Source: Bdellovibrionales bacterium (lineage in GTDB: Bacteria > Bdellovibrionota > Bdellovibrionia > Bdellovibrionales > JAGQZY01). Taken from it: a stretch of 64,000 nucleotides of DNA. Below, in pieces: positions 28,446 to 37,957 of this stretch (position 1 is its first letter; each line of letters begins with the position of its first letter). Under the pieces are notes generated by a model. That model was not told the origin of the DNA. It saw nothing but the letters and a program-made list of their open reading frames with translations, and made no database searches. The position numbers and the translations under genes are program-made. The DNA lies in the NCBI GenBank assembly GCA_019750295.1, contig JAIEOS010000042.1, forward strand, positions 1-64,000, read 5' to 3'.

Positions 28446-29527
28446 TCGTTAAAAATCATTTGATTTAAGTCGGTGGGAGTTTGTGCGATGTAATGGGACA
28501 CAAGCTCTGCCATTCGTAGCGCTTGAAGAGCATACTCTTTACTTACAGGCGCCATGGCTTCAAGCAGTCGCGACGAGAGGCCCTCGTGTTCCCCGTGAGC
28601 GTTGATGTTCTTATGGGCTTCGAGGATCTGCGACGCTTTATCGGCGTTGATTCTTGTCAGAGCTTTTGCCAGTGAATCGGTTTCTTTAAATTCTGGCTTT
28701 TCGAAAAAGTCGAGACTCAGGCAAAAACCCAAGAAGTGAATCCGCGCCGATTGTTCAAAAACATGCATGAGCATTTTGATCGAGGGCGTGACGGGAACTT
28801 GTTCGGACTTTAAGCCCAGGGCTTCGAGACCGGCGGCAAGAATCTTATCCTGACTTTTTCCTTCCGCCATAAATTTTTGAATTTTGGCGGCCTGAGACTG
28901 AGCCGTCATCAGTGCGGTTTCCAGTGCCTGATGACACTTTTCGGCGACATAGTGATTTTGTCGGACAACAATCGCAAGCGCGGCTTTGCGATCTTTCGGA
29001 TCCTCTAAATTTTCGATTTTACGGTAGAGAATATCCATCTTGTTCTCGACCGTATCAATATAGTGAAACCGTCGGGCGATACTCAGCAGGCAGAGAGGGT
29101 CATACTTTTCCTCACTCGCGCGGCCGCAGGCAGCAAACGTCAGAGCCGCCTCGTGATCCCAAAGCCAGTCTTTTGGAACATCCCCGGGATTCACAATTCC
29201 CATCGAGCGTCCGAGCTCGGAAGGGTTATCGTGATAGGTGCGGGAATGCGCTTGATGAATATCTTGGCCAAAGTTTTCGTCTCGGCGGGGGAGTTGATAG
29301 GCAATGGGGTACTTGGAAAGTTCCGCCAAAATTTTAGAAACTAAAAGCATATCTTGCACTTCGATGTTCTCGCGGTTTTGAACCATTTGCAGAAGGGCAT
29401 TATATTCGGGAGAGGCGGCGGCAACTTGGATGCGAGTGATGAGCCACGGTGTTTCGATGCGAAAGGCTCCCGTTGCGGTGTCTTCTAGAAAAAATTGGGT
29501 CTCATCGTAGGGCCAGTATTTATACAT
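28442..29527 (-). CDS. Helical protein, possible iron-containing redox (heme-oxygenase-like) fold
   Basis: 361 residues, soluble and mostly helical. The C-terminal half has a His/Glu/Asp-rich helix (ILEAHKNINAHGEHEGLSSRLLEA) and an aromatic helix (ARIHFLGFCLSLDFF). These recall the HDO-type diiron proteins, where His and Glu from several helices bind iron. The N-terminal half matches nothing I know. The metal-ligand pattern is incomplete by eye, so the fold is a guess. The start overlaps the end of the DUF21/CBS gene by 8 bases, indicating one operon. Confidence 0.5.
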   Translation of the reverse strand: MYKYWPYDETQFFLEDTATGAFRIETPWLITRIQVAAASPEYNALLQMVQNRENIEVQDMLLVSKILAELSKYPIAYQLPRRDENFGQDIHQAHSRTYHDNPSELGRSMGIVNPGDVPKDWLWDHEAALTFAACGRASEEKYDPLCLLSIARRFHYIDTVENKMDILYRKIENLEDPKDRKAALAIVVRQNHYVAEKCHQALETALMTAQSQAAKIQKFMAEGKSQDKILAAGLEALGLKSEQVPVTPSIKMLMHVFEQSARIHFLGFCLSLDFFEKPEFKETDSLAKALTRINADKASQILEAHKNINAHGEHEGLSSRLLEAMAPVSKEYALQALRMAELVSHYIAQTPTDLNQMIFND

Positions 29528-30563
29528 TCAAATAGACTCTTTCGCGTTTACGCTTTTTCCATTGTTCTAAAGCATATTGGCGAAGATCTACAACAGTATC
29601 AAATTCGTCAACGATTTCCACTCCCAAAAGAGTTTCGATGGCGTCTTCCAAAGTGACGAGGCCCACTGTGGATCCATAATCGTTCACAACCACAAAAATA
29701 TGCTCATTGCGATGAATGAGTTGATCTAAGACTGCCGAAACCGTGATGGTCTCAGGTACAGAGTGGATCGGTAAAATTAAGTCTTTGATGGGGACATTAT
29801 CTTTATCGCGAGAAACAGCCTCGAGGATTTTATAGCGGTGAATAAACCCCTCGATCGTATCGAGATCTTTACTGTAAACCGGTATGCGTGAATAGCGAAG
29901 AGTGGGGTTTTCGCGATAAGCATCGCTGATCAGTTTGTCCCACTGTAAAGTCATCATGACGGATCGAGGAGTCATGATGTCATGGGCAAACATATTATCG
30001 AGCATCAACAGATTTTTGATAATTGCGGATTCTTTTTTCTTAATCGTGCCGTGCGAGGCGCCGATCTCCGCCGAGACAATCATTTTTTCGCGAGTGAATT
30101 TATGTTTTTGTCCCACTCCAACGATGAGGGAGATAATCTCGGAGAATTTAACGATGGGATAGGCGACAATCGCGAGGAAGGGGATGATGTAACCTGCAAA
30201 AGGGGCCAGTCCTCGCCAATGAGTGGCTCCGATGGTCTTCGGAAAAATTTCGCAAAAGATAAGAATGACCATTGCGAGCGCAACCGAGATAATTCCGACG
30301 TAAATATCCCCCCAAAGATTCATCGCTAAAATCCCGATGGCAAAAGATCCCAAGGTATTTGTGATTGTGTTCATGGTGAGGATCGCCGCCAGCGGGCGGT
30401 CAATATCCTTGATCAAGGCCTGAAGCTTCCGCGCGTAAGGCTTTCCGTTTTGGGCTTCCACTTCGATAAAAGTGGGACTCACACTGAGAATCACAGCTTC
30501 AAGGATCGAGAATAAAAAAGAGCCGAACACAGTGCCAAACACAGTGATGATAAATAAAATCAT
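29520..30563 (-). CDS. CNNM/CorC-family transporter (DUF21 and CBS pair)
   Basis: 347 residues. The N-terminal DUF21 membrane domain has about four segments in residues 1-150, with EAVILSVSPTFIEVE, NTITNTLGSFAIG and CEIFPKTIGATHW (the conserved E-x-x-P-K). A tandem CBS module follows, from DIMTPRSVMMTLQWD to VVNDYGSTVGLVTLEDAIETLLG. The usual C-terminal CorC_HlyC domain is missing: the protein ends about 35 residues after the CBS pair. Relatives are linked to Mg or Co export or to membrane stress. First gene of a two-gene operon. Confidence 0.88.
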   Translation of the reverse strand: MILFIITVFGTVFGSFLFSILEAVILSVSPTFIEVEAQNGKPYARKLQALIKDIDRPLAAILTMNTITNTLGSFAIGILAMNLWGDIYVGIISVALAMVILIFCEIFPKTIGATHWRGLAPFAGYIIPFLAIVAYPIVKFSEIISLIVGVGQKHKFTREKMIVSAEIGASHGTIKKKESAIIKNLLMLDNMFAHDIMTPRSVMMTLQWDKLISDAYRENPTLRYSRIPVYSKDLDTIEGFIHRYKILEAVSRDKDNVPIKDLILPIHSVPETITVSAVLDQLIHRNEHIFVVVNDYGSTVGLVTLEDAIETLLGVEIVDEFDTVVDLRQYALEQWKKRKRERVYLNV

Positions 30564-30710
30564 GGTCTTTTTTCCTGGGATAATGGAAGGATCGATAAAA
30601 TGGCGGTCGTCCTGAAGGAATCACTCATAAATCAGAAAATAGGATAGCGCGGAACCCTCGGGGTTACAAACGAACCGTAGCGCATTAAGTTACTGAAACT
30701 ATTAGATTTC

Positions 30711-30734
30711 TAAAAGGTATGCCGATCCTTTTAG
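30711..30734 (-). terminator. 24-bp hairpin containing a stop codon (copy 1)
   Basis: On the + strand, TAAAAGG, then TATGCCGAT, then CCTTTTAG. The arms TAAAAGG/CCTTTTA are perfect and 7 bp long. The TTA at 30731-30733 is the stop codon of the minus-strand gene ending here. A copy differing by one base is at 50554-50577. Read on the minus strand it ends in CCTTTTA, so it may act as a short intrinsic terminator. Confidence 0.6.
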
Positions 30735-31015
30735 AAGCATTTGCCTTTGTAGTACTGCACCAGCTGGATGACTTCGGAGTAGCCGTTACATTCACCACGA
30801 ACTTGGTACCAAACGTATTTCACGGGGTTGTACCAGCGGTTATCGATTTTTTGCACTTCAACATTTTTAACATCGGCCACGCAGCCCCAGGCTTCAGCTT
30901 GAGCAGCTACTTTTTGCCGGCCCACTTCGAGGCACCTTTGAACTAGAGTTTCGTCAGAGATCGCATAGGCCTGAGAAGCAAAGCTCATTAGAAATAAAAC
31001 GGCGAAAATTTTCAT
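30731..31015 (-). CDS. Small secreted protein, unknown function
   Basis: 94 residues from the ATG at 31015, preceded by AGGAG. Signal peptide MKIFAVLFLMSFASQAYA. The mature part carries four Cys (QRCLE, WGCVA, GECNG and the terminal GKCF) and several Tyr and Trp residues, suggesting a compact disulfide-bonded beta protein. Its stop codon lies in the 24-bp repeated hairpin. Confidence 0.6.
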   Translation of the reverse strand: MKIFAVLFLMSFASQAYAISDETLVQRCLEVGRQKVAAQAEAWGCVADVKNVEVQKIDNRWYNPVKYVWYQVRGECNGYSEVIQLVQYYKGKCF

Positions 31016-31107
31016 GGAAACTCCTTGATGAAGAGAGTTTAGGAAGTTCATCCTTGGGAGTAAACATTAAGCTGGGAGGGTGAAAATTATGGGAAAGACC
31101 ACCCTAT

Positions 31108-31141
31108 AAAAAAAGCCATTGAGACTCTCAATGGCTTTTTT
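31108..31141. terminator. Bidirectional intrinsic terminator after fusA
   Basis: GCCATTGAG and CTCAATGGC form a perfect 9-bp stem with a 3-nt loop. Seven A on the left and at least six T on the right make it work on both strands. It lies 57 bases past the fusA stop. Confidence 0.88.
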
Positions 31142-31197
31142 GGTCTGCGCAGATCCTTCGCTTTCGCTCAGGATCACGATCGGTCAGATGGCCGAAA

Positions 31198-33312
31198 TTA
31201 TCTATTTTTAAGATCTGCAGCTCTTTGCTCTTGGTACTTTTTAGCGAGTTCATCTTGGATTGCGCGAGGTACTGGAGCGTACTTTGCGAATTCCATAGTG
31301 AATTCCCCTTTACCTTGAGTGGCCGAGCGAAGATCGGTCGAATATCCGAACATCTCAGAGAGCGGCACTTCAGCGGTGATAACCACAAATGCGTCTTGAG
31401 TGCTTGTCCCTTGAATCATACCACGGCGTTGGTTCACTTGACCCATCACGCTTCCTTGGAACTCTTCCGGAGCAGAAACTTCCACCTTCATGATCGGCTC
31501 AAGAGCTGTTGGAGCTGCTTTTTCGTAAGCTTGTCTCATAGCGGCCATGGCGCAAATACGGAAGGCCATCTCTGATGAATCCACATCATGGTAAGCTCCG
31601 TCATCCAAATCCACTTCCACGTTAACGATAGGGAAACCGATCAATGGACCTTTTGCCAATTGCTCGGAGAACCCTTTATCACAGGCAGGAATAAATTCTT
31701 TAGGAATACGTCCCCCAACAACGTTGTTGTTGAAGCGATACGTTTCGTCGCCTTCCGGAGTGAATGGACGAATTTTTCCGACCACTTTCGCGAATTGTCC
31801 CGAGCCCCCAGTTTGCTTCTTGTGAGTGTAATCATAAGCCGCTTCGCGACCGATCGTCTCACGATACGCCACCTGTGGTTTACCAGTCACAACTTCACAT
31901 TGAAATTCCCGCTTCATACGCTCCACGTAAACTTCCAAGTGAAGTTCGCCCATTCCGGAAATGATAGTTTCGCCAGACTCTTCGTCTCGGTGAACGCGGA
32001 ATGTAGGATCTTCCTTACGGAATTTTTGTAAAGCTTTAGAGAAGTTGTTCGCGCCGGCTTTATCTTTTGGAGAAATCGCCAAAGAAATCACCGCGTTTGG
32101 AACGTGCATTGAAGTCATCGCGTAGTTCACGCTACCATCAGTAAATGTGTCGCCCGTGGCGCAATCCACACCAAAGAGAGCTACGATATCGCCACCGTAA
32201 GCCTGTTCAATATCTTCCATCTCGTTAGAGTGCATTTTAACGATGCGCGGAACTTTCACTTTCTTTTGGTCTGTGGTGTTGACGATGAATTCACCTTTTC
32301 TCATCGTTCCCTGGTAAATACGCATGTAAGTGAGCTGACCATATCGGCCATCATCCAGTTTAAAGGCATAAGCGACCAATGGCTTCGAAGGATCAGAAAC
32401 CACATCCACAGGAGCTTCGTCTTTATCGAGGTCTAGACCTGTGTTTTTGACTTCTGTCGGATTTGGTAAATAGTCCTCAACTCCATCAAGAAGTTTTTGA
32501 ACGCCACGGTTTTTGTAAGCGGAGCCGCAGAAAACGGGAGTCATTTGCATCGTCAAGCAACCTTTACGGATCGCTCGCTTAAGCATGGCCTCTGGAATTT
32601 CCGCACCTTCCAGGTATTTTTCGGCCAATTCGTCGTCAAACATCGTTGCGGCGTCGACCAGCTTTTCGCGATACTCGTTCGCCTGATCTTGCATGTCCGC
32701 AGGAATGTCGGCCTCGCGAATGTCTTCACCGTTATCACCGTGGAAAGTGTAGGCTTTCATTTTGACGAGATCGACAACGCCTTCAAGAGTGTCTTCGATG
32801 CCGATGGGGATTTGCACCATTACGGAGTTGTGACCGAGTTTTTCGCGCAATTGTTGAGTCACGCGGAACGGGTTAGCTCCAGAGCGATCCAGTTTGTTGA
32901 CGAAGGCCACACGAGGAACGTTGTAACGACGCATTTGGCGATCCACAGTGATGGATTGAGATTGAACTCCAGCCACGCCGCAAAGAACGAGAATCGCACC
33001 GTCGAGAACGCGAAGAGAGCGCTCCACTTCGATCGTGAAATCCACGTGCCCGGGAGTATCGATGATGTTGATCTGAGTGTTATGCCAGAAGACGTTGGTC
33101 GCTGCAGATTGAATGGTAATTCCGCGCTCTCTTTCGAGCTCCATGGAATCCATCTTTGCGCCGACGCCGTCTTTACCGCGAACATCATGGATGGCGTGAA
33201 TCTTTCCTGTGTAGAAGAGAATACGCTCTGTGAGAGTGGTTTTACCGGAATCGATGTGAGCCGAAATCCCAATGTTACGAACAGCTTCTAAGTTCCATTT
33301 TTTACTAGCCAT
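31198..33312 (-). CDS. fusA: Elongation factor G
   Basis: 704 residues. GTPase that drives translocation on the ribosome. G motifs are [11 protein letters not shown] (G1), [10 protein letters not shown] (G2), DTPGHVDF (G3) and NKLDRSG (G4). Domains II to V follow to about residue 690. The G1 text with SGKTTL rather than AGKTTT, and [25 protein letters not shown], is like mitochondrial EFG1 and the spd-type EF-G1 of spirochaetes, planctomycetes and deltaproteobacteria. The gene is alone, away from rpsL-rpsG-tufA. A GAGGA site precedes the ATG. Confidence 0.96.
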   Translation of the reverse strand: MASKKWNLEAVRNIGISAHIDSGKTTLTERILFYTGKIHAIHDVRGKDGVGAKMDSMELERERGITIQSAATNVFWHNTQINIIDTPGHVDFTIEVERSLRVLDGAILVLCGVAGVQSQSITVDRQMRRYNVPRVAFVNKLDRSGANPFRVTQQLREKLGHNSVMVQIPIGIEDTLEGVVDLVKMKAYTFHGDNGEDIREADIPADMQDQANEYREKLVDAATMFDDELAEKYLEGAEIPEAMLKRAIRKGCLTMQMTPVFCGSAYKNRGVQKLLDGVEDYLPNPTEVKNTGLDLDKDEAPVDVVSDPSKPLVAYAFKLDDGRYGQLTYMRIYQGTMRKGEFIVNTTDQKKVKVPRIVKMHSNEMEDIEQAYGGDIVALFGVDCATGDTFTDGSVNYAMTSMHVPNAVISLAISPKDKAGANNFSKALQKFRKEDPTFRVHRDEESGETIISGMGELHLEVYVERMKREFQCEVVTGKPQVAYRETIGREAAYDYTHKKQTGGSGQFAKVVGKIRPFTPEGDETYRFNNNVVGGRIPKEFIPACDKGFSEQLAKGPLIGFPIVNVEVDLDDGAYHDVDSSEMAFRICAMAAMRQAYEKAAPTALEPIMKVEVSAPEEFQGSVMGQVNQRRGMIQGTSTQDAFVVITAEVPLSEMFGYSTDLRSATQGKGEFTMEFAKYAPVPRAIQDELAKKYQEQRAADLKNR

Positions 33313-33478
33313 CTGGTCCTCGTCGTCTAAGTCAAATATCGCTTTTGCCAGGTATTTTCTAACCTTTTAACAGGGCGAAAAAGCGACCATTTTTAGGTTT
33401 TAACAAATTGAATTAAAGGTAGTAGCATGCGAATCTTAGAAGTGCAATAACACCAAAAAAATTTTAAACCCTAAGTCT

Positions 33479-34915
33479 ATGAATATTAAAGCAATTCTAA
33501 ATTCCCAGTTTGGCTATGATGAGTTTCGCGGGAGCCAAGCCCAAGTGATCGAATCTGTGCTTAAAAACCAGTCGGTTTTGGCGGTTATGCCCACGGGGCA
33601 GGGGAAGAGTTTGTGCTTTCAATTGCCCTCCGTGATTTTGCCGGGGCTGACCTTGGTGATTTCACCACTCATTGCGTTAATGAAGGATCAGGTCGATCAG
33701 GCGCGAGATCATGGCTTAAAGGCGGCCTTTATCAATTCCTCCCAAAAAGGGGATGAGCGCGATCGGGTCCTTCAGAAAGTGGCCTCGGGGGACATCACAC
33801 TCCTTTATGTGACGCCGGAGCGTTTTCGAAAAAAAGATTTTCTGGACGTCTTGGCCGGTCTTAAAGTTTCCTTATTTGTGGTCGACGAAGCCCATTGTAT
33901 TTCGGAGTGGGGGCATGATTTTAGACCCGATTTTACACGGTTGGGGGACTACCGCGAGCAGCTGGGAAATCCCGTGACTCTCGCCGTAACGGCCACGGCC
34001 ACTCAAAGTGTGCAGAAAGATATTTTACAGCAGTTGCGCCTTCCGGCGGAGACGGTGGTGGTGAATGACGATATCGATCGTCCGAACTTATCGATCTCTT
34101 GTTTGGATCTGCACGGGATCGAATCCAAGATTCGCGCCTTTATCGGTCTCCATCATCAATATCCCGGGTCCAAAATCGTTTATTTTTCCTTAATCACCAG
34201 TCTCGAAAATTTTTCACGGGAGCTGCGAAAGCTTAACATTCCTCACCGGGTTTATCATGGGCAGTTGCCGCCCCCTGTGCGAAAGCGGCACCAGCAGGAA
34301 TTTCTCTCCGACGCACAGGGGATTATGCTGGCGACCCCAGCGTTTGGTTTAGGAATTAATAAGCCGGATGTGCGCGCGGTGATCCACGGAGAAATCCCCG
34401 GGTCCATCGAAGCATTTTATCAAGAGGTGGGGCGAGCGGGACGCGATGGGCAACCCGCCCAGGGAATTTTGTTGTACGACGAGGATGACGTGACCATCCA
34501 AATGGATTTTTTAAAGTGGGCCAATCCCGAGCCCGAATTTGTTCGAAGCGTTTATCATTTGCTGGCGAACAATCCCGAACGCGTCAAAGCTGAGGGCTTA
34601 GATTTTATGCGCCAGCAGCTGCATTTTTATCATTCGCGCGATTACCGTCTAGAAACCGCACTGAATCTCCTGGAGAGAAATGGAAATATTCTGGGGGGTC
34701 GCCCCAACGATGGGGCTATGGAAGATTGGACAGTGATCGAGCCTCCGCAGGGAGAATGGATGGACGTGGAGTATCATGACAAACGCCTTAAGGGCCAACA
34801 GAGAAAGCTATTACAGATGGTTCAATTGACCCGCGCCGAGGATATGAAGTCCGACATATTAAAATACTTCGCTAAGGATGATTTGCTTTCGCCACCAGGG
34901 GCGGGATTGCTATGA
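33479..34915 (+). CDS. recQ: RecQ-family DNA helicase, short form
   Basis: 478 residues. 3'-5' DNA helicase core with MPTGQGKSLCFQLP (Walker A), VVDEAHCISEWGHDFRPDF (DEAH box and aromatic loop), VTATAT, and YHGQLPPPVRKRHQQEF to YQEVGRAGRDGQPA in the second RecA domain. E. coli RecQ is about 610 residues. Here the winged-helix and HRDC parts are missing, and the zinc-binding helix is replaced by DMKSDILKYFAKDDL without its Cys. The stop overlaps the aat start as ATGA. Confidence 0.9.
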   Translation: MNIKAILNSQFGYDEFRGSQAQVIESVLKNQSVLAVMPTGQGKSLCFQLPSVILPGLTLVISPLIALMKDQVDQARDHGLKAAFINSSQKGDERDRVLQKVASGDITLLYVTPERFRKKDFLDVLAGLKVSLFVVDEAHCISEWGHDFRPDFTRLGDYREQLGNPVTLAVTATATQSVQKDILQQLRLPAETVVVNDDIDRPNLSISCLDLHGIESKIRAFIGLHHQYPGSKIVYFSLITSLENFSRELRKLNIPHRVYHGQLPPPVRKRHQQEFLSDAQGIMLATPAFGLGINKPDVRAVIHGEIPGSIEAFYQEVGRAGRDGQPAQGILLYDEDDVTIQMDFLKWANPEPEFVRSVYHLLANNPERVKAEGLDFMRQQLHFYHSRDYRLETALNLLERNGNILGGRPNDGAMEDWTVIEPPQGEWMDVEYHDKRLKGQQRKLLQMVQLTRAEDMKSDILKYFAKDDLLSPPGAGLL

Positions 34916-35583
34916 TTCAATTTCCTAATCCATTGCATTCTGACGAAAACGGTATCGTCTTTATTGGGGGCGATCCCACTCCCGAAAATTTGGTGAACGC
35001 TTACAGCAATGGAATTTTTCCTTGGCCCCACAAGGAGTATCCGCTGTTGTGGTTTTCGCCGCTGGAGCGCGGAATTCTCACCTTTAAAAATTTTAGAATA
35101 CCAAAATCGACGGTGAAGGCTCTTAAGAAAATGAATTTTCAAATGACGGTGGATCACTGCTTTAACGATGTGATCGACGGGTGCATGGCGAAAAGACGCA
35201 GTGACGACGGCGGCACTTGGATCACTCCCGCCATGGTTCAAGGGTACAAAGCACTCCATCAGCAAGGACATGCGCATAGCATAGAGTGCTGGCAAGACGG
35301 AAAGCTCGTCGGCGGCCTCTATGGAGTTTATGTCAACGGGGCATTTAGTGGAGAGAGCATGTTTTATCATGTGAGCGGAGCCTCGAAGGCGTGTCTCATT
35401 TATACCGTCGAAGTTTTAAAACGAATGGGCCATGAGTGGTTTGATATTCAGATGGTGACGGAAGTGCTCGAGCAATTCGGCGGAGGTTATATTCCGCGCA
35501 AAGAGTATTTAAAACTTTTACGAGAAACCCAAAAGAAAAAAATCGCATGGTCCGTTGAAGTTATGGTAGGTTTAAGGAAATGA
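34912..35583 (+). CDS. aat: Leucyl/phenylalanyl-tRNA--protein transferase
   Basis: 223 residues. It adds Leu or Phe to N-terminal Lys or Arg of proteins and so marks them for ClpAP (N-end rule). Signatures are FIGGDPTPENLVNAYSNGIFPW, LLWFSPLERGIL, YKALHQQGHAHSIECW, GGLYGVYVNGAFSGESMFY and FDIQMVTEVLEQFGG. Coupled by ATGA overlaps to recQ upstream and slyD downstream. Confidence 0.95.
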   Translation: MIQFPNPLHSDENGIVFIGGDPTPENLVNAYSNGIFPWPHKEYPLLWFSPLERGILTFKNFRIPKSTVKALKKMNFQMTVDHCFNDVIDGCMAKRRSDDGGTWITPAMVQGYKALHQQGHAHSIECWQDGKLVGGLYGVYVNGAFSGESMFYHVSGASKACLIYTVEVLKRMGHEWFDIQMVTEVLEQFGGGYIPRKEYLKLLRETQKKKIAWSVEVMVGLRK

Positions 35584-36065
35584 AGATCGCAAAAGACACT
35601 GTTGTCAAATTAGCTTACACGCTCTCCGTGGTCGATCCTGATCAGGGCGAGGTTGTTCTCGATGAAAAGCCCGAAGAGAATCCCATTGAGTTTATTTTTG
35701 GTTACAATGCTTTGTTGCCGGCGGTGGAGTCCCATCTTCTTGGGGGATCTGCTCCTCTAGAAATGACTTTGAAGCTCCCTCCATCGGAAGCCTTCGGGGA
35801 CTACAAGCCGGAGCTCGAGCTGTGGTACGAGCGCAGTAAACTTCCCAAAGACATTGCGGTGGGGATGAAGTTCCAGACTCAAGGGGCCGACGGAAAAGTC
35901 ACCGCGGTGGTGGTGAAAGAGATCGATGGAGATAAAGTTTTAATTGATGGCAATCATCCTCTGGCGGGATTTACCGTTTCTTTTGATCTTAAAGTTTTAG
36001 GTGTTCGTAAAGCGTCCGCGGAAGAACTGGCCTCAGGACAAATTCTTCCGTCGCGACTGCATTAA
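35580..36065 (+). CDS. FKBP-type peptidyl-prolyl isomerase, SlyD-like
   Basis: 161 residues. An FKBP core split by an insert-in-flap chaperone domain (about 70-125), the SlyD plan: VVKLAYTLSVVD, IEFIFGYNALLPAVESHLLGG, PPSEAFGDYKPEL, then VLIDGNHPLAGFTVSFDLKVLGV. The His-rich metal-binding tail of E. coli SlyD is absent. It helps prolyl-limited protein folding in the cytoplasm. Last gene of the recQ-aat operon. Confidence 0.88.
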   Translation: MKIAKDTVVKLAYTLSVVDPDQGEVVLDEKPEENPIEFIFGYNALLPAVESHLLGGSAPLEMTLKLPPSEAFGDYKPELELWYERSKLPKDIAVGMKFQTQGADGKVTAVVVKEIDGDKVLIDGNHPLAGFTVSFDLKVLGVRKASAEELASGQILPSRLH

Positions 36066-36104
36066 ATAAAGTTAAAACCGTTCCGAATTAAATACGTTGT
36101 GACT

Positions 36105-36611
36105 TCACAGGTTGATGTCTGGGGGCAGAACGCTTTGTTCAGGATAAAAAGTTTCGTAGTATCGCCGCCGAAGGGTTTCAGTGTCCATCACTAAACATTT
36201 TCCATCCGCGGAAAGGAAAGGAACCACGATGCTCGCGTTTTCTTCAAGATCATCGACAAGTTCAACTCTTCCGTTTCGAACTCCTACAAAAGCAAGGCCT
36301 TCATTGGATTCCGGGGCTTTAGCAGCAACGAAGAGATGAACTTTTACCCAGTAGCTCCCTCTCTTGATGTCTGTTTTAACGTAGCCGACCTTGGAGATTT
36401 CTGAGATTTGTTTTTGGAGACAAGCTCTCTCTGCTGAAGTCGCATTCATGTCTCCTGATATTTCGGTACTCGTTGAGTGGTCGTCTTGACCAGAGGCAGT
36501 TAAGCCGAGTCGGATGATTCGATGGCTCAGGTTTTCGACGGGGCGAACAACGCCTGAGGCGGCGTGAGCAGAGGAACCTAAGATAAGTAAAGACAGCATT
36601 AAAGTTTTCAT
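36105..36611 (-). CDS. Secreted protein, unknown function
   Basis: 168 residues from the ATG at 36611, which has AAAGGAAAA upstream. Signal peptide MKTLMLSLLILGSSAHA. The mature region has a repeating charged beta pattern (GYVKTDIKRGSYWVKVHLFVAAK) and two Cys (RACLQ, GKCLV). It converges on slyD with a 39-base gap. No family recognised. Confidence 0.58.
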   Translation of the reverse strand: MKTLMLSLLILGSSAHAASGVVRPVENLSHRIIRLGLTASGQDDHSTSTEISGDMNATSAERACLQKQISEISKVGYVKTDIKRGSYWVKVHLFVAAKAPESNEGLAFVGVRNGRVELVDDLEENASIVVPFLSADGKCLVMDTETLRRRYYETFYPEQSVLPPDINL

Positions 36612-36793
36612 ATGTTTTTCCTTTGGAATCGAAACAAGCATTATCCATGCCTGGCTCAACCTGGCTAGATTAGCGATGGCGTCGCACCCAAGGAATTTTT
36701 TTCAGGAGTGTCTAAGACATGGTGCTCTGGTTTCGATGAAAATCCTTTATCTCGGCAGTCACACCCGCTATCGTTATAGACATCGGAGACACT

Positions 36794-37546
36794 ATGAAAT
36801 TCATTTTAGCTTTTATTTTCTTAGGGCTTGCTGCATGTTCGACACCGGGGCAGAAAATGCCAGAGTATCCTCAGCGATGGATCGATCGGCCTTACACTCT
36901 TCCTGCAAATCTGATGAAGTTTTCGGCTCAGGTGGGATTCCAGCGACAGGCGGTGTCCTCCAAAGAGTACTCCATCACCGGTAAAGCCGAGGCCGTGAAC
37001 TATACGATTCCCATTTTGGACTACGAAGCGGGGATCAATGATGATGTGACCTATTCGGCTCTTCTCGGGTTAAAGTGGCGCATCTACAATGACGAAAAAC
37101 ACTCGGTGGGGATCAATGCGTGGACACTCCTTTTGTGGAGTACTCTGAGTGTTGACTATTGGTATCGCGTCAGTGAAAGCGTCTCTCTTCGCCCGTACTA
37201 CCGGGCTTCGCATCTCAACCTTTTTGTCATTGAGACCACGACCAGTATTCCCGGCTTAGAGGTTTTGTTTCAAGTGACCGACAACTGGGGTTTATCCATC
37301 TACTATCAGCGCGGCCGATATAAAACTCGCTCGGAGTTTGTCGAACTCATAGTGAATGGGATCACGAAGTCGAACGATTTTAATACTGAGCTCACTGGAA
37401 CGGTTTCGGAGTTTGGTTTAGCTACGGTGTACTCTTTAAATCCTCACTGGGATCTCCGCGGGCAGACCGGATACGCTCGATATGATTTAGATCCGGTGCG
37501 GTTACACTCTTTTAGCATCGCCGGCGGCTTTAACTACTTCTTCTAG
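36794..37546 (+). CDS. Outer-membrane beta-barrel-like lipoprotein
   Basis: 250 residues. MKFILAFIFLGLAACSTP is a lipoprotein signal with lipobox LAAC, so Cys15 would be acylated. The rest alternates polar and aromatic residues in strand-like blocks (VSLRPYYRASHLNLFVI, WGLSIYYQRGRYKTRSEFVEL, GLATVYSLNPHWDLRGQTGYARY) and ends in GGFNYFF. An aromatic terminal residue is typical of outer-membrane barrels. A lipidated barrel is unusual, and alternatively this is a surface beta-sandwich. Function unknown. Confidence 0.6.
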   Translation: MKFILAFIFLGLAACSTPGQKMPEYPQRWIDRPYTLPANLMKFSAQVGFQRQAVSSKEYSITGKAEAVNYTIPILDYEAGINDDVTYSALLGLKWRIYNDEKHSVGINAWTLLLWSTLSVDYWYRVSESVSLRPYYRASHLNLFVIETTTSIPGLEVLFQVTDNWGLSIYYQRGRYKTRSEFVELIVNGITKSNDFNTELTGTVSEFGLATVYSLNPHWDLRGQTGYARYDLDPVRLHSFSIAGGFNYFF

Positions 37547-37572
37547 GAAGGAAGTTCATCGATTTCGCAGAG

Positions 37573-37632
37573 TTACATACTTTGTAATAATTAGTATTGC
37601 ATCATATGTATGAGTATGTATAATTATGCCTG
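37573..37632 (+). promoter_or_regulatory. AT-rich repeat-containing region, possible operator
   Basis: Contains TTACATACTTTGTAA at 37573-37587 and a run of ATGTATGAGTATGTAT at about 37606-37621, just before the gene for a small ribbon-helix-helix-like protein. Such repeats are what RHH repressors often bind in their own promoters. This is inference only. Confidence 0.3.
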
Positions 37633-37641
37633 CGAGGTTAT

Positions 37642-37950
37642 ATGGAACGAGAACTCAAAAGAATCAGTCTGATGATCGGTGAAGATCAGTACGAGCAGAT
37701 CACCAAGCGGGGCCTTAACCTCAGTTGGCTCGTGCGCGACCTCATAGACACTTACCTTAACGATAACAAAATCACATTTACCGTGGGCGATGAGACACGC
37801 AAACTCTACGAAAAGATTGTCGGCAGTAACGTGCAGGAGGATGAGGACTTCGAACCACTCCTCCGCGAGGCCCTTAAAGCTTTACTCAAAATAAAAATAC
37901 AAAAGATGCAAGAGCTCGAGTCGGCTTTTGCGAACACGAAGAAAAAGTGA
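37642..37950 (+). CDS. Small ribbon-helix-helix-like protein
   Basis: 102 residues with a GAGGT site. LKRISLMIGEDQYEQITKRG, then LNLSWLVRDLIDTYL, fits a beta strand and two helices of the RHH DNA-binding fold. The rest is a charged helical region with a Lys-rich end. It precedes the NfeD gene by 7 bases and is probably co-transcribed with the NfeD/SPFH pair, perhaps as their regulator. Confidence 0.6.
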   Translation: MERELKRISLMIGEDQYEQITKRGLNLSWLVRDLIDTYLNDNKITFTVGDETRKLYEKIVGSNVQEDEDFEPLLREALKALLKIKIQKMQELESAFANTKKK

Positions 37951-37957
37951 GGAGTGT

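Noticed and set aside
32497-33291. 264-residue open frame antisense to fusA
   Set aside because: The opposite strand is unquestionably fusA with all G motifs. The antisense text has no recognisable domain and reflects codon bias.
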